Below are positions 10,901-21,611 of a DNA stretch of 64,000 nucleotides, piece after piece. Each line of letters starts with the position of its first letter. Position 1 is the first letter of the stretch. A program made the translations under genes and the position numbers. The stretch comes from Apostichopus japonicus (lineage: Eukaryota > Echinodermata > Holothuroidea > Aspidochirotida > Stichopodidae): positions 5,581,501 to 5,645,500 of the forward strand of contig NC_092563.1 in the NCBI RefSeq assembly GCF_037975245.1, given 5' to 3'. Below the pieces are notes generated by a model. That model worked only from the letters and a program-made list of their open reading frames with translations, searched no databases and was not told where the DNA came from.

Positions 10901-13900
10901 AACAACATTTTAAAGGTCAAATCGTGAACACTCAGGCATATTCAGGATATAGGTGTATGGTTGGTAATTATACCCAATGTTGTGTGTGTTTGTTCTGTGC
11001 GGCCATATTTATGCGTGTTTATGACTTTGGCAAGTCTAAAAATTTTAAACATTGTTCAGCCATGCAGGTTTTACTTCTCTATGTGGAAAACTTACATATA
11101 TAATGAATGCCAGCAAATTTGCAGATCTCTAAGTTCAAGTGGTATACGTACACTATAAGTGGTTTGGCACATGCATGTATGCAGTTTCAAGTAATTGCAG
11201 GCTTTGGTACTTTATACCTAGCTAACATGATGTATAATAATTACAAACACAGATCTTGAATCTGGCAGCTAATCGATCAACGTGTCTGCAGTTTTGAAGT
11301 GGCTTTCCTTAAAGTACGACACGCAAATTAACAAGTGAAGGCAGCTCCTACGGATCGAACCAGATTACAGAAATGGATGAGCTCAGCTTGCATCCAATAA
11401 AAGCAATCATCAAGTCTTACATGAATATGATTTAACAAAATGAGATATGAAATTAGTTAAATAGCACTTTTTTATTAGGAGGGAAGAGGATGGTAGAGGG
11501 AAGATGGGGGATGGGAGAAGTGGAGAGGGAAAGAGGGCTCTAATACAATAAATGAAACATGTTGTTGAGCCTGCCTGTAGATGAACAGTCCTCAAACTCA
11601 CTCAAGCTTTAATAACTTGTTACCTGATAGCATAAACTACCCCAAGTACTGCCATTAGGATTCATCCTTGAGTGCACCTAATTAATTAACCAACCACCAT
11701 AAGATTGTAAACACAGAGTGCTCTAATGGCTAGCACTATACTTTCCAGTGTGAAGACGAAAGTTGGCTTGACCTCTGAAATAGTAGACTGTTTGTTCAAT
11801 CATGAATATGTGCAAAGGAGTGTTCAGTATGGCTATATCATCATGAACTCGAACTAGAACTCGGGTAGTTATTTAATCCAGGGACTTGTTCCATAACAAC
11901 TCCCTGTTAAATCTGCACTGTTTTTGGCCAAAAACAGGGAACTAGGTTGGTATTTGCAATAGCCTATAGGCAGGGAAGATCATAATAAAATTATTATAAC
12001 TGCACTATATATGGTCTGAGTTCCCTACCTCGATCACTGGCATGTGTGGATCCAGCTCATAGAAAGCCAGCTGCCAAGTATTATTCAGACTTATCAAGTT
12101 TCATCTGGTGAAGCATGTTTTCACCAATCAATGTGACCAACCTGGCAGGATTTCATATGCGTATAACTATACTGTACATTTTGGCTTTCATTTCATAGAA
12201 GAGAAGATTGACACAGATTGAGTTTGACAATTAAAAGAATAGTCCAAGTCAAAATTTTGTTTTCTATATGTTAAAGAGGAACATAATCTAAGCATTCTCA
12301 GTGGTGAAATTTGCATTCAATTCCTATGTACCAGTTTTGAGATATTGACAGTTGAAATTATCTGACACTCTATTAAAAGTGAACTTGAAGCAAACAGGTG
12401 TGATGTCATAGTTGCACACTGACAAATAATGTTTTGTATTTTCATTATTTTAAAGGAAAACTAAACACTATTTATCAGTGTGCAACAATGACGTCACACC
12501 TGTTTGCTCAAAGTTCACTTTTGGTAGTAAAGGTGGCAACTTCAACTGTCAATATCTCAAAACGGTATATATATGAATTGACTGCAAATTTCACCACTGA
12601 GAATGCTTAGATTATGTTCCTCTTTAACATATAACAAAGAAATTTTGACCTGGACTAGATTCTTTTAAGTAGTATATTGTGTTAATGTATTCTCTGTGTG
12701 AATCATATATAGAATCTTTAACCTACAAACATCCAGTATCTACTGAAGGTTTAAATCTTCACTTAAGCTGCCTTAGTATTAAAAGAACTAATGTACATAT
12801 ATGTACAGTAAATATGTACTTTACAATCTATACTGTGCACATGTAAATTATGAACTTCCGAAATAAATCACTCAGCGCTTCATGCATGATCAATTTTCAC
12901 ATCAAAACTGCAATTTACCAACAATAAAGCGATTGACTGCATTTCCTTTTGATCTAATGCATCTCTAGTTACCATGGATATAAACTTTACATATTAACAG
13001 AATTTACCAAAGGTTCATAAGTCTGATATGATTCTTCAATTAAGTATATTAGGAATAGTCACTGGTCTCTAAATTTTAACAAAGGCTAAATTTTGACATA
13101 AAATATCCAAAGAGTATTTTCCTAATAGCTCTCAATTATTAAATTTTTTGTTCCAGGAAACTTGTATATTAGTATCTTCTACACCTACTGTAGACATTGA
13201 CACAATCTGTTATGCCATAATATTAAAACTATGGATACACTAATAGTATATGGTTTTGTACATTTGTATGTACATTAACTACTGTACTCTATATCCTTTT
13301 ATGCCTATAGATAGTGATAATATGCATTGACAAGCTTTAGGTATCACTGTTTGTATCTTAGGAGTATGGGAGTATAATCTAAAGCTTAAACCCTATCATG
13401 TGTGCATTCATTGACAAGCTTTAGTTATCAGGCTGTTTGTAGTATCTTTAGGAGTATGGGAGTATAATCTTATGCTTAAACCCAACATGCATGCATGCAT
13501 GCAGATTAAATGTCAAAACTGTCAAATCTATTAAAAATGTCATTACCTTAATTGAGCCCTGGGGGAAGGGGGAGGCATCTATACATAGAGAAAACATAGA
13601 GTTCCAGACAGTATAAAAATGATATAAAAACACAAGATGAGATGAGATTCAAGAGTTCTTGAGGAGCATAAACCATGCTTCTTTTTCTAAATCTATCAGT
13701 GGCGTAGGAAGGTACTTTTGAGTGGGGGGGCTGAAGACTGACGGCTGGCCTGGGGGAGGGGTCTAAGGGGAAGGGGTCTAAGGGGAAGGGGTGTCCCCCT
13801 CCCCTTTGGAATTTTTTTGCATTTCCAGGTGACCTCAGATGCAATTTGGTGCAATATAGCACACTTCAACACCCACTCCATTTTGTAAATAATTTTGCAT

Positions 13901-14727
13901 TTTCACCTGGCCTCTCATTTGGAAATGAAAAAGGGGTTTTCTGACTTGTGAAGCGGGCGGAATGATACTTCCGCCCCCCATATTTTCACTGGGGGGCTGG
14001 CGCCCCCCGGTTCCTACGCCCTTGAAATCTATTATATTAAAGTGAGAAGAGATTTATATGTTTCAACTTATATTTGTGTCCAACATTTAAAGCAGAAAAT
14101 TACATAATTGTTTATAACAGATGAGTTTTATTCTTCTAGGAAGCCATCAACAAAAGAAAAGAAAATTGCACATGCTTTCACATGCCATGTTAATAATTTT
14201 ATTCATGTTGATATAGCTAAAATAAGATGACCAATATAATTGCCTTTAATTAAATTACAGGATTCACAAATACTTAATTGCAACAAAGAAATAATTAAGT
14301 GTTACTAACCTAGTCCAGTGGCATCAAAAGCTCCCTATTAGAAGCCTTCATTTTTTCTTTAATTCAAATTATGAAAAAGACAATTACATTATTTTTGATC
14401 ACATATAACCCAGGCCCACTAATTTGACCCTGGGTCCCAGGGCTGTACCATAGCCTTTTATGATCTGATCTGCTGCAGTTACCATGGAGATAGGGCACAT
14501 TTTGCAGCACTAGTTATAGGCACAGAAAATATGCCAGTGTCTCAAAATCATATCTATGCATATGAAATTTATGTACACAGGAAATGTTATAGGAAATTTC
14601 TACTTCCCGGTACTGCATGCAAAGGTTTGTCTTGGTGGTTATGGAACAAGTGACCACTTAAGTGCTGTTATTTCCCCTTAAGATGATGTCATAAGTTAAT
14701 GATAAGAGTTAGGTAGTACTTGTGCAG

Positions 14728-14775
<48 letters not shown>

Positions 14776-14840
14776 ATATATGTATATATATATATGTACA
14801 TGTATATGTATATATATATATATATGTGTGTGTGTTTATA

Positions 14841-14911
<71 letters not shown>

Positions 14912-15074
14912 ATAAGACTTATAATGCGCACACACCACTCAAAGAGTGTTCATGGCGCAATTGACAATGAGAAATGATACAAATAATACAGAATAATACA
15001 AAACAATGACAGAAGAAAAACTTAATGGTACAAGATCATATAAAAGCTTTTGTCATTAAGTGGGATTTTATGCT

Positions 15075-15118
<44 letters not shown>

Positions 15119-18100
15119 GACTTATAATGCGCACACACCACTCGAAGAATGTTCATGGCGCAATTGACAATGAGAAATGATACAAATAATATAGAATCAT
15201 ACAAAACAATGACAGAAGAAAAACTTAATGGTACAAGATCATATAAGAGCTTTTGTCATTAAGTGGGATTTTATGCTCAATATATATATATAGTACTTCT
15301 TATATCAGTGCTATAATTAAAGGGAAATCAATTGATCAGATATTCTGTGTACATAACTAAAGCAAAGTTATGTACACAGGATAGCTGATCCAGTACATAT
15401 ATGAGTCAATGATGAACATGCAATACATGTATATCATCAAGCTGATCTCAACAGATTAGACTAAGCATTCAAATTTGTATGTAAGTACAAGGAGTTTATC
15501 TACTTGTTTTAATTAATCACCAAACATTGTAATGTATGGATGTATAGCTCACCTAAAAAGAATGAAGAGAAAAAGTAAGTGTTAAGGTTGTAAATTCTAC
15601 CAGCTGTATAGTGAACTTGATTTCCAATTCAATCTTATTATCTCTGAAACGTTGATGTCCTCAATACAATTTAACAATAATACAGCTAAGTCTTTCTGCC
15701 TATAAATACCACGGAAGCCAAAATTCAGGGCTATAGTTCAAACCGATGGCACAGATGGCCTAATTCTCTCTTGATAACCTACATTTAATTGTCAGATAAA
15801 TTAAGTCTTGTCATTATCCAGATTTTAAATTAAATCTGGCTTATTAATCTATTGTATCTTTTCCATATCATTTGAACACATAAGAAATATATACAAGAAC
15901 TTGTGGCATCCATGCCTTTTGAAAACTTCAATTTGTCGCATGTTGCCAGATTCAATGTTATCCACATGTCGTCGTCACGGTCAAAAGTATAGGACTCAAC
16001 TCTTGTTATTGATTGATAGCAAAACAGGAAAATTCAGTGTACCTTAAGAGTACAACATCCAAACCTTCCTGTAGTTATACCAGCTGTAGACATACATAAC
16101 CGAGAGAGAAAAAACAATAAGCTACAGGAAATTTATACCAGGTGTTGGCAACTTGTCAAATTTACTTTTAGCCTTCACTGAGTTTAAACTTTCAAATTTG
16201 ATTCCTCTGTTTTGTAAGTTATATAAAGTTTGTATTTTTAAACTAACAACCTTTTATTTAGTGCCCATCACATACATACTGTGATCTGACACTCATGTTA
16301 GTATACATCCTGTATCATTGACAGTTTTACTATGAGTAGATTAAAATTTGAATGGAATGAAAGATTTAATTTAAACTTTAAATCTATGTCTAATACATAT
16401 TTTACTATCTGATATTAAAAAGCTCTTTAAAATAAGTGAAAACATGATGCTGTTATGTTTATATCAACACTTCTGATTTTATTTCATGTTGCAATCAATA
16501 AAATGATTGGTAAATTACCCATCAAATCCGCAAACCTTCAGGTAGATAATCGTATTAAATCTAGTGGGATAATGCCAAGGTCACCAAGTTTTGAATCCAC
16601 CAAAAATAGCATGGATTTACCAGCATTTTTAAATTACTAGAAAACTGTTCACTCTAACATATCTCATGGCCATATATAGCTGGTGAGAAGCCATGTAGTA
16701 CAGTATATAGTATATAAAAGCTGTTTGCGTATTGTACATCATGTGTGACTGTGACTAAATGAGCTTTCTACGGTTGTCCAAAAGCATCCTTTTATTGATT
16801 TGAAGTAGCCTAAGGGTTGGAATGATAATCACAATATATCACAATTTTTGTAACTATAGTCACAAAATTGGACGTAGCACAACACAGAGGCATCAGATGT
16901 TAGCCGCGACAAATTAGATACTACTGTAGTGTTCGTTGTTGAATTAATTAATTTGTAAGTTTTCAATATATATATAGCTGAATACCAATAAAATGTGAAA
17001 CGATATTTTAAAGCTGAGCAAAATGTAGCTTAAAATTCAAATTTCAAAAAGTGTAAACTGACTTTAAAAGTCAAATTATCGATCTGAGGGAATATCGGAA
17101 GTCTGGCTTTCTAAGTGGATAGTCACTGTTATTGGAAAAGTTTGTTACATGAGCCACTTGTAACAAACATAAGTAATGCAATTTAGTGGGGTGAATGTGA
17201 GGGCAGTGGCGGAGCGTCCATACAGTCAGGAGGGCAGATGCCCCCCCTGACAGACTGAAATGGACTGCTGGCACCCTTTTCAGCTTTTCACCAATTTTTA
17301 CTTATTCTTGATTATTGATTTTTTTTATTGCGCTCTCATCTACCTATTGACATTTGTCACATTTTGACTTCCGAGTTGTCACAAATAAAGGCGATGACAC
17401 CTATTTATTCTTCGATTATCTGCAAATTAGCAAGGCCCAGAAAGGGTCATTTCCGGTGATCTAGGGAGTATCTTTACTCAAAAAATTCTGTACACTCCGC
17501 GCCAACATGTGGTGGCACTCTGCTTAGATAGTTTCAAAAGTCCCCTGAAGACCATTCTCGTCCCCTCTGACCAATACCCCTAGCTCTGCCACTGTGTGAG
17601 GGGTGAGGAACGAAACAACTGTTAGTCATTGGTTGTAAATCAGCACCAGAATCAGAGACAATTGACTGCACCTTGATACCTGTACAGTACACACCTTCTT
17701 CATCCTAAGTTCCAGCAGCTGTGCATCCATCCACATATTATAATTCAAGAGCTAGGGCATACACAAAGCAAGTGAAAATGGACTTTTGTCTGGCAGCAAA
17801 TGAAATATTGTCTTCTTCCTATGATCTGTTAGCAACACACACGTAATTGGCTAAAATGTAATAAGTATACTTCAAATCTCTGAAAGATTAAAACTTCAAG
17901 AATATTGAGAATGCTTTTTTATTTAATTTGGATGCAAACAAGTGACCTTTTATGCTTAAAGATTATAATGAAAGCATGCCAATCACACTTTTGACCATTA
18001 ATTTCCCAATTATTTTAGAGGTTTCTAGCCTCTAGAGAGGGAGTTATTTCTCCATTATTATAATGTTGCACATCTCCCCTTCCCAACCCTCCCCACCACC

Positions 18101-21100
18101 CCCCCCCACCTCCCAGTACATCTTGAATCCTTGTATGTGGAAATATGCAGCCTTATTATGAGGTAACTTGAATTGCACTATTCACTTCATTTACCAACTA
18201 TACAGTACATAACATATATTCTCATTTACACAATGTGCTTTGAATCAGTCAATTATGCACAGATGGCCTTAAGTCTTCCTACATGGAACAACAGTTTAAT
18301 TTCCGATTGGGAATCAGCCAGTTTGTTACAGTCATTGGATTGATAAAGGATTTCATATTGTTTAAGACCTCACATCTCATAATATTGACTTCTTCTCACT
18401 TGAGGAATTTGTTAACATTTATTAGGTTCGGTCCTGCACACTTTTTTAGAATATTATGGTGTTGTAGTTAAAGGAAATTAAGTCTTTGTGGCCAAATTTA
18501 ATTCTGAACATACATGATCGTGTGCATGGTGACCCAATCATTATAATAAAAACGTGTTGTCAAGAAGTGATCAGCTTAGTAGCAAATCTGTGTACAAAAG
18601 ATTAATAGTACCATTGAAACATCCAAACCAATCCCATCTAAGATGGTTGTGAAAGTATATTAATTTCAAGCAAAGAAAGGTATTTATATTGCCTTATACC
18701 TTTTCAAGTGTACCATGGATGTAAAACTTTGTAGATTCCACAATATCAGCACTTTCATATGATTATTCCGGCAAATACAATATAAATGTGGTAAATTCAC
18801 CAGTAAGGAACCTTTGTCTCCTTCATGTGCAAACTATCCAACGTTTGTTATACTCCTAATGTATGCTCAAAGTATTTGGCATTTCCTACAAAATATCTTT
18901 TACAGAGCTGATCATTAACCTTTCGAATGCCAAACTTGCCTTTATTTGGTGGTGACGTTGCTCAGGTTTTCTTCTTTTAATAAAAATTTACATTTTCTGT
19001 TATAAAGGACAGAATTTCATTCCTTTCAGTGGCCGGCTTTTGTAAATTTCTTGGTGATTAGCATATCTTTATGGATTAGGATGTTTGGGCAAGGTATTGG
19101 CTTCCCTGGCTACGTTTCTTTGATTAATCATTTTACTTTGTTGTATAAAGTCCTCTTTTTAATGTTGAATGAGTGACAGATTACTGTGAAAACTATTAAA
19201 CTTACTATCACTTTGTATTGAGCTTTAAGAACTGTTGTGAGAAAAAAAAATAGCAAATAAAAATAAACAAATAAACAAAACAGACAATAAAACTAACAGT
19301 AGGAACAAATTAAGAAAACAATAGGAAAAAATAAGACTAACAACAGAGAAAGCAACAGGAACAAAATGAGACAAAATACCCCAAAATATCTTATTAATTT
19401 TATGCAAAATACAAACTTGATTCATTAATCATTGCTACAATATTTTGGAGCTACAGAAAAAACAAGGACACATTAAAGGAAGGAGACAATAAAAAAAAAT
19501 AATCGTTGGACCCCATCACTTGCCGTCATTGTCACCGTTGCCTCTATTCGATCCTCCCTTGACATAAATTATGGTTTTGTCCTTCCAGGCTATGACATTG
19601 AAACATTTATCAGTTGAAACAATCTCTTTTACAGAATTTGTTGCACTGATGTTGTGGATTTTACAAACTAATGAACCCACTTGTATGTACGGTGTTTGAA
19701 ATTTTGGCCCTCAGTGTACAAAAGTTACACCACTGATAGTGAAAATGACCATATATATCTCAGATGATACACACTATAATTACATCACCTTAGGCATCCG
19801 GAGTGACAATTTATCTGTGATTTGAATGGTTTATGAACCAAAATTGGATTGCCACGTTTGTCATTAGTACCTTTAAACAAATGGATTTCATATGTAAATC
19901 AATATGATCATCAATATGCTATTTGAACGTTTGAATTAATATAATCGAGACTGGTAAAGAAAAGTTCAGTGTAATCCTCTGGAAATGGGGAATTTTTATT
20001 CTGGAAAACTCTCTATATACGCATATCATAAAAGTCATTTTCTCTTTCCTCGTGGTAATATTTGTCAGTTTTAAGCTTAAATGTAATTATTACTTGGTGT
20101 AATATATGTAATACATCAATGTATTCATGGGGCAAAAAACTATACAGTGCAATATGGTATGGCTGAATGACGAAAAGGTTAGCTGTTTAATTTTAACTAT
20201 TTTTATGCAACCAGCTACTTTGTACACAGTATGATACATGTAGATCTTTTATTTGATAGCTGAAAATACAAGTAAAAGTAGTATAATATTCATATGCATG
20301 CTTACCCATAGGGTACTGAATGCTGTACAGTACTTATACGCAGTGGATTTACTATCATCTGAACAGGTATACATACATAAAAATTGAGACAATGAAGCTA
20401 TGAAACACACATTTTTGGGTATAACCAACAGTAGCATCGTCAGTCATTTGGAAGTGGGGGCTCAGCAAAGCGAGAGCAAAATTCAGGGGTGGGGGAGGCA
20501 TAAGTTGGGAGGTTGCAAGCTGGTGACAGAGGTTTATGTTATTTTTTATCATTTCCTGAACTTATATCAAATAAGTAGAATTTTGGAGGTTGATGCAAGT
20601 AAATTACATTTCTCAGCAGAAATCAAACTCATCCCCCACACCCTCCCCTGTATGCATGACCTTTATCTTGCTGACCCTTTCTAGCTCCTCCCATCTCCCT
20701 CTCTCTTCCCATCCCCCTCCTTCTCCTGCCCCCCCCCCTTCACCCACTTCCCTTCACATCTTTGACCTGGATATCTAAATACTACCAAGTACCATGGATC
20801 ACTACCACTATACCAGTCAGGGTTTATAATTGGTTTTCTACCAGTACCAGGGCAGTAGGGTGCTTAAGCTAATTGAAAATCAGATCTGCTCCATATTTTT
20901 AGGCCTAGTATAAATTTACTACTGCTTTGGCCCCTATATATGAATAAACTTTGTCAAACGCTAAATATGGAGGAAAAAACTGACATTATTTAGGAGCCCT
21001 CTGTAGTATGTACAGTAATATGATAGGCCCCTCTACCAGAAGATAACAGTAAAACCTAGCACACAATCCTCTCGTATCCTACATGTAGGTATAGAAGCCA

Positions 21101-21275
21101 ATAATATAGCCTACCTTTATTACAGTGATATCTGACATTTCTGCTGCTGATGTACCCGTTAAGAAGAGTTCGGAAGCTTCGGTGAAATTCTTCTGTGTTC
21201 TAGATCGGAAAGTCAGATTTGCAGGTGCAACTTGTTTATAATCACATTCGTGAGACGTTTCACAATTATAAACGA
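1748..21275 (-). CDS. NIPSNAP: NIPSNAP-family gene (NIPSNAP3-like), four exons found, 3' end missing
   Basis: NIPSNAP proteins are mostly mitochondrial and carry two ferredoxin-like repeats; members are linked to mitophagy signalling and vesicle transport. Four minus-strand exons (21115-~21275, 6424-6610, 3537-3698, ~1748-1909) join with matching phases. Joined, they contain family landmarks: [34 protein letters not shown] (created across a splice), VRAAL, a QSQ-like segment before VPWG, then GIYQL opening the second repeat and [11 protein letters not shown]. This spacing resembles human NIPSNAP3A/3B more than NIPSNAP1/2. The first intron is about 14.5 kb and contains a 2.9-kb satellite array. 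The end of the second repeat and the stop codon are not confidently located; a possible further exon sits at 1-69. No in-frame ATG gives an obvious mitochondrial leader, so a more upstream first exon may exist. Family assignment is solid; exact ends are inferred. Confidence 0.85.
1910..3536. other. Intron of the NIPSNAP-like gene, nothing else recognised
   Basis: It is unique-looking AT-rich intron. A short direct repeat of about 100 bp around 3303-3490 (GAATTCATGTGAAGAAAGAA twice) is the only structure noticed. Confidence 0.4.
3537..3698 (-). CDS. NIPSNAP: NIPSNAP-like gene, exon B
   Basis: This exon of 162 nt has acceptor TTCTTCTAG and donor G|GTGAGT. It encodes [16 protein letters not shown] and onward to [10 protein letters not shown], equivalent to the DNFAHRTEVRKALAKD ... 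YLVPWCKLE stretch of human NIPSNAP3. The first aspartate codon is split with exon A. This is the C-terminal part of the first repeat. Confidence 0.88.
3748..4598. mobile_element. MITE family 1, copy 2 (split by a nested element)
   Basis: The same terminal inverted repeats and TTAA borders as copy 1 are present. The internal sequence is continuous with copy 1 except for an insertion at 3923-4401. Confidence 0.85.
3923..4401. mobile_element. Nested hAT-like MITE inside a family 1 MITE
   Basis: The left end GTAAGGTGACCAGA and right end TATGGTCACCTTAC are inverted. The insert is flanked by AGCTATGG on both sides (3915-3922 and 4402-4409), a sequence present once in the uninterrupted copies. Eight-base duplications are typical of hAT transposons. 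The inside holds repeated GTCCCCGA motifs and no ORF of note. Confidence 0.75.
4599..5498. other. Intron, no feature besides a G-rich tract
   Basis: It lies within the long intron region of the NIPSNAP-like gene. A G-rich tract at 5126-5144 is the only low-complexity element noticed. Confidence 0.4.
5499..5751. mobile_element. MITE family 2, copy 1
   Basis: It begins TAAAGGTATGCTGCATTGGC and ends GGCCTATACAGACTACCTTTA, imperfect inverted ends. It aligns along its whole length with 6866-7115. It is about 250 bp, without coding capacity. Confidence 0.75.
6066..6300. repeat. Degenerate tandem repeat of ATTGAATTGAATGTATT type
   Basis: TTGATTGAATTGAATG and TATTCATTGAATG recur many times with small changes. 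It is low-complexity sequence between two MITE copies and upstream (on plus) of exon A. Confidence 0.7.
6424..6610 (-). CDS. NIPSNAP: NIPSNAP-like gene, exon A (first repeat core)
   Basis: This exon of 187 nt has acceptor TTTTTATTTCCAG and donor G|GTAAGT. It encodes [20 protein letters not shown], then [13 protein letters not shown] and LHLWEY. This is the strand-helix-strand core of a NIPSNAP repeat. Incoming phase 0 fits the exon at 21115; outgoing phase 1 fits exon B. Confidence 0.9.
6866..7115. mobile_element. MITE family 2, copy 2
   Basis: It has terminal TTAAAGGTATACTGTATTGG and TATACAGGCTACCTTTAA as inverted ends, with TTAA at both borders. It is roughly 85% similar by eye to 5499-5751. 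Confidence 0.8.
7231..10135. repeat. Satellite-like array, 42-bp unit x 69
   Basis: The unit CATTTTGACAATCCTATATC + 22 nt is repeated 69 times in register with no indel, plus a 7-bp partial copy. Rare point variants (GGCAAT for GACAAT, AAAAAG for AAATAG, TATATC for TATAGC) recur at identical offsets 1344 bp (32 units) apart, showing an internal segmental duplication. One frame is open for 988 codons only because 42 is a multiple of three; it contains no ATG codon and the variants mostly change the residue, so I treat it as non-coding. It lies in the first found intron of the NIPSNAP-like gene. Confidence 0.97.
10471..10694 (+). CDS. Candidate terminal exon of an unrecognised gene
   Basis: A strong acceptor (long pyrimidine tract ending CCCCCTCAG) precedes an open frame of about 74 codons ending at TAA (10692-10694). 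It begins [19 protein letters not shown], contains a KR pair and a leucine-rich stretch [11 protein letters not shown], then a short Cys-containing tail ([12 protein letters not shown]). It needs one base from an upstream exon. I do not recognise the family. No partner exon, promoter or poly(A) signal was found, and it runs antisense to the NIPSNAP-like intron. A chance open frame remains possible. Confidence 0.3.
10695..12230. other. Intronic/intergenic, little recognised
   Basis: The only feature is a box B-like GGTTCGATCCG on the minus strand (plus 11351-11361) with a possible degenerate box A near 11380, perhaps an old SINE head. Otherwise I see nothing. Confidence 0.3.
12231..12668. mobile_element. 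MITE family 3, long-armed foldback element
   Basis: The two halves are near-complementary over roughly 200 bp each: left TTAAAAGAATAGTCCAAGTC, right complement of TTAAAAGAATCTAGTCCAGG. Inner matched pairs include AGCATTCTCAGTGGTGAAAT and CAAACAGGTGTGA. TTAA stands at both ends. The whole can fold into one hairpin. Confidence 0.85.
13329..13485. repeat. 84-bp direct duplication
   Basis: Two copies start GACAAGCTTTAG at 13329 and 13413. Both contain AGGAGTATGGGAGTATAATC. A CATG-rich run follows at 13487-13503. Confidence 0.75.
13698..14025. mobile_element. Dispersed repeat family A, copy 1
   Basis: It begins GGCGTAGGAAGGTACTTTTG and ends CCCGGTTCCTACGCC, so its ends are inverted (GGCGTAGGAA/TTCCTACGCC). 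It contains the self-complementary AAGGGG...TCCCCCTCCCCTT and a poly-G run. A close copy is at 38126-38490. Confidence 0.75.
14729..14908. repeat. (TA)n microsatellite
   Basis: It is a TA tract interrupted by TGTA and GTGTGTGT. Other TA tracts lie at 15078-15104, 24735-24920, 46057-46092 and 51188-51262. Confidence 0.95.
14910..15292. repeat. Two tandem copies of a LINE-tail-like segment
   Basis: The segment starting AAGACTTATAATGCGCACAC and ending GGGATTTTATGCTCAATATA occurs twice with a 203-bp period, separated by a TA tract. The ATAATAATAAGACTTATAATGCGC edge resembles the reversed 3' tail of CR1-type LINEs. Confidence 0.75.
15300..17200. other. No gene seen
   Basis: This is AT-rich sequence. 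Several short open frames show no splice context or recognisable motif. Confidence 0.4.
17205..17602. mobile_element. Dispersed repeat family B, copy 1
   Basis: It runs from GTGGCGGAGCGTCCATACAG to CCTAGCTCTGCCACTG, again with complementary ends. Inside is the family core GCGCCAAC(N)4-6GTGGC(G/A)CT(C/G)(C/T)GCTTAGATAG. The same core with the same right flank occurs at 55630-55850. Confidence 0.7.
17603..21114. other. Intron of the NIPSNAP-like gene, no exon found
   Basis: It holds A-rich low-complexity sequence at 19240-19500 and a C/T-rich stretch at 20630-20760. I saw no convincing exon. Confidence 0.35.
21115..21275 (-). CDS. NIPSNAP: Probable 5' exon of the NIPSNAP-like gene
   Basis: The frame ends ...[11 protein letters not shown] at AAG|GTAGGC, phase 0, which joins exon A as [18 protein letters not shown]. 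The only in-frame ATG is at 21138 (codon on plus 21136-21138), eight codons before the donor. The frame stays open upstream without a Met to a TGA near 21335. One possible acceptor (CTGCTGTGCAG) would start the exon at 21275. Whether translation begins at 21138 or in an unseen exon cannot be decided. The intron to exon A is long, so the link rests on phase, strand and sense only. Confidence 0.5.
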
Positions 21276-21611
21276 CTGCACAGCAGTTTTGATATTGTGA
21301 TGAAATGGCAGCAAGAACATGAGCAACGGTTGATCAAATATGTACAAAGTAAAAGCAAGTAATTGTATTTCTGTCGTCTGCACGGTTACTACGTGCATGC
21401 AGTGGTCGGGCGTACGCTGGAGATAAATCAGCTGATTTGATAGCAGTTGAGCAACGATCGTTGTTGTTGTTGTGGTCAGGGCAATGACAATTAGACACAT
21501 CGTGATGTCTCTAGCTTAAGTGAATAATACACAGATGAAAACGTTATGAAGGGTTTTTAATTTATTTCTCCAGTTCCAACTGACGAAAATTTGTCAGTAT
21601 AAGAGTGATTT

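Noticed and set aside
14696-14977. Open frames encoding Tyr-Ile repeats on both strands
   Set aside because: They are translations of the (TA)n microsatellite; the same happens at 24609-24961 and 51109-51359.
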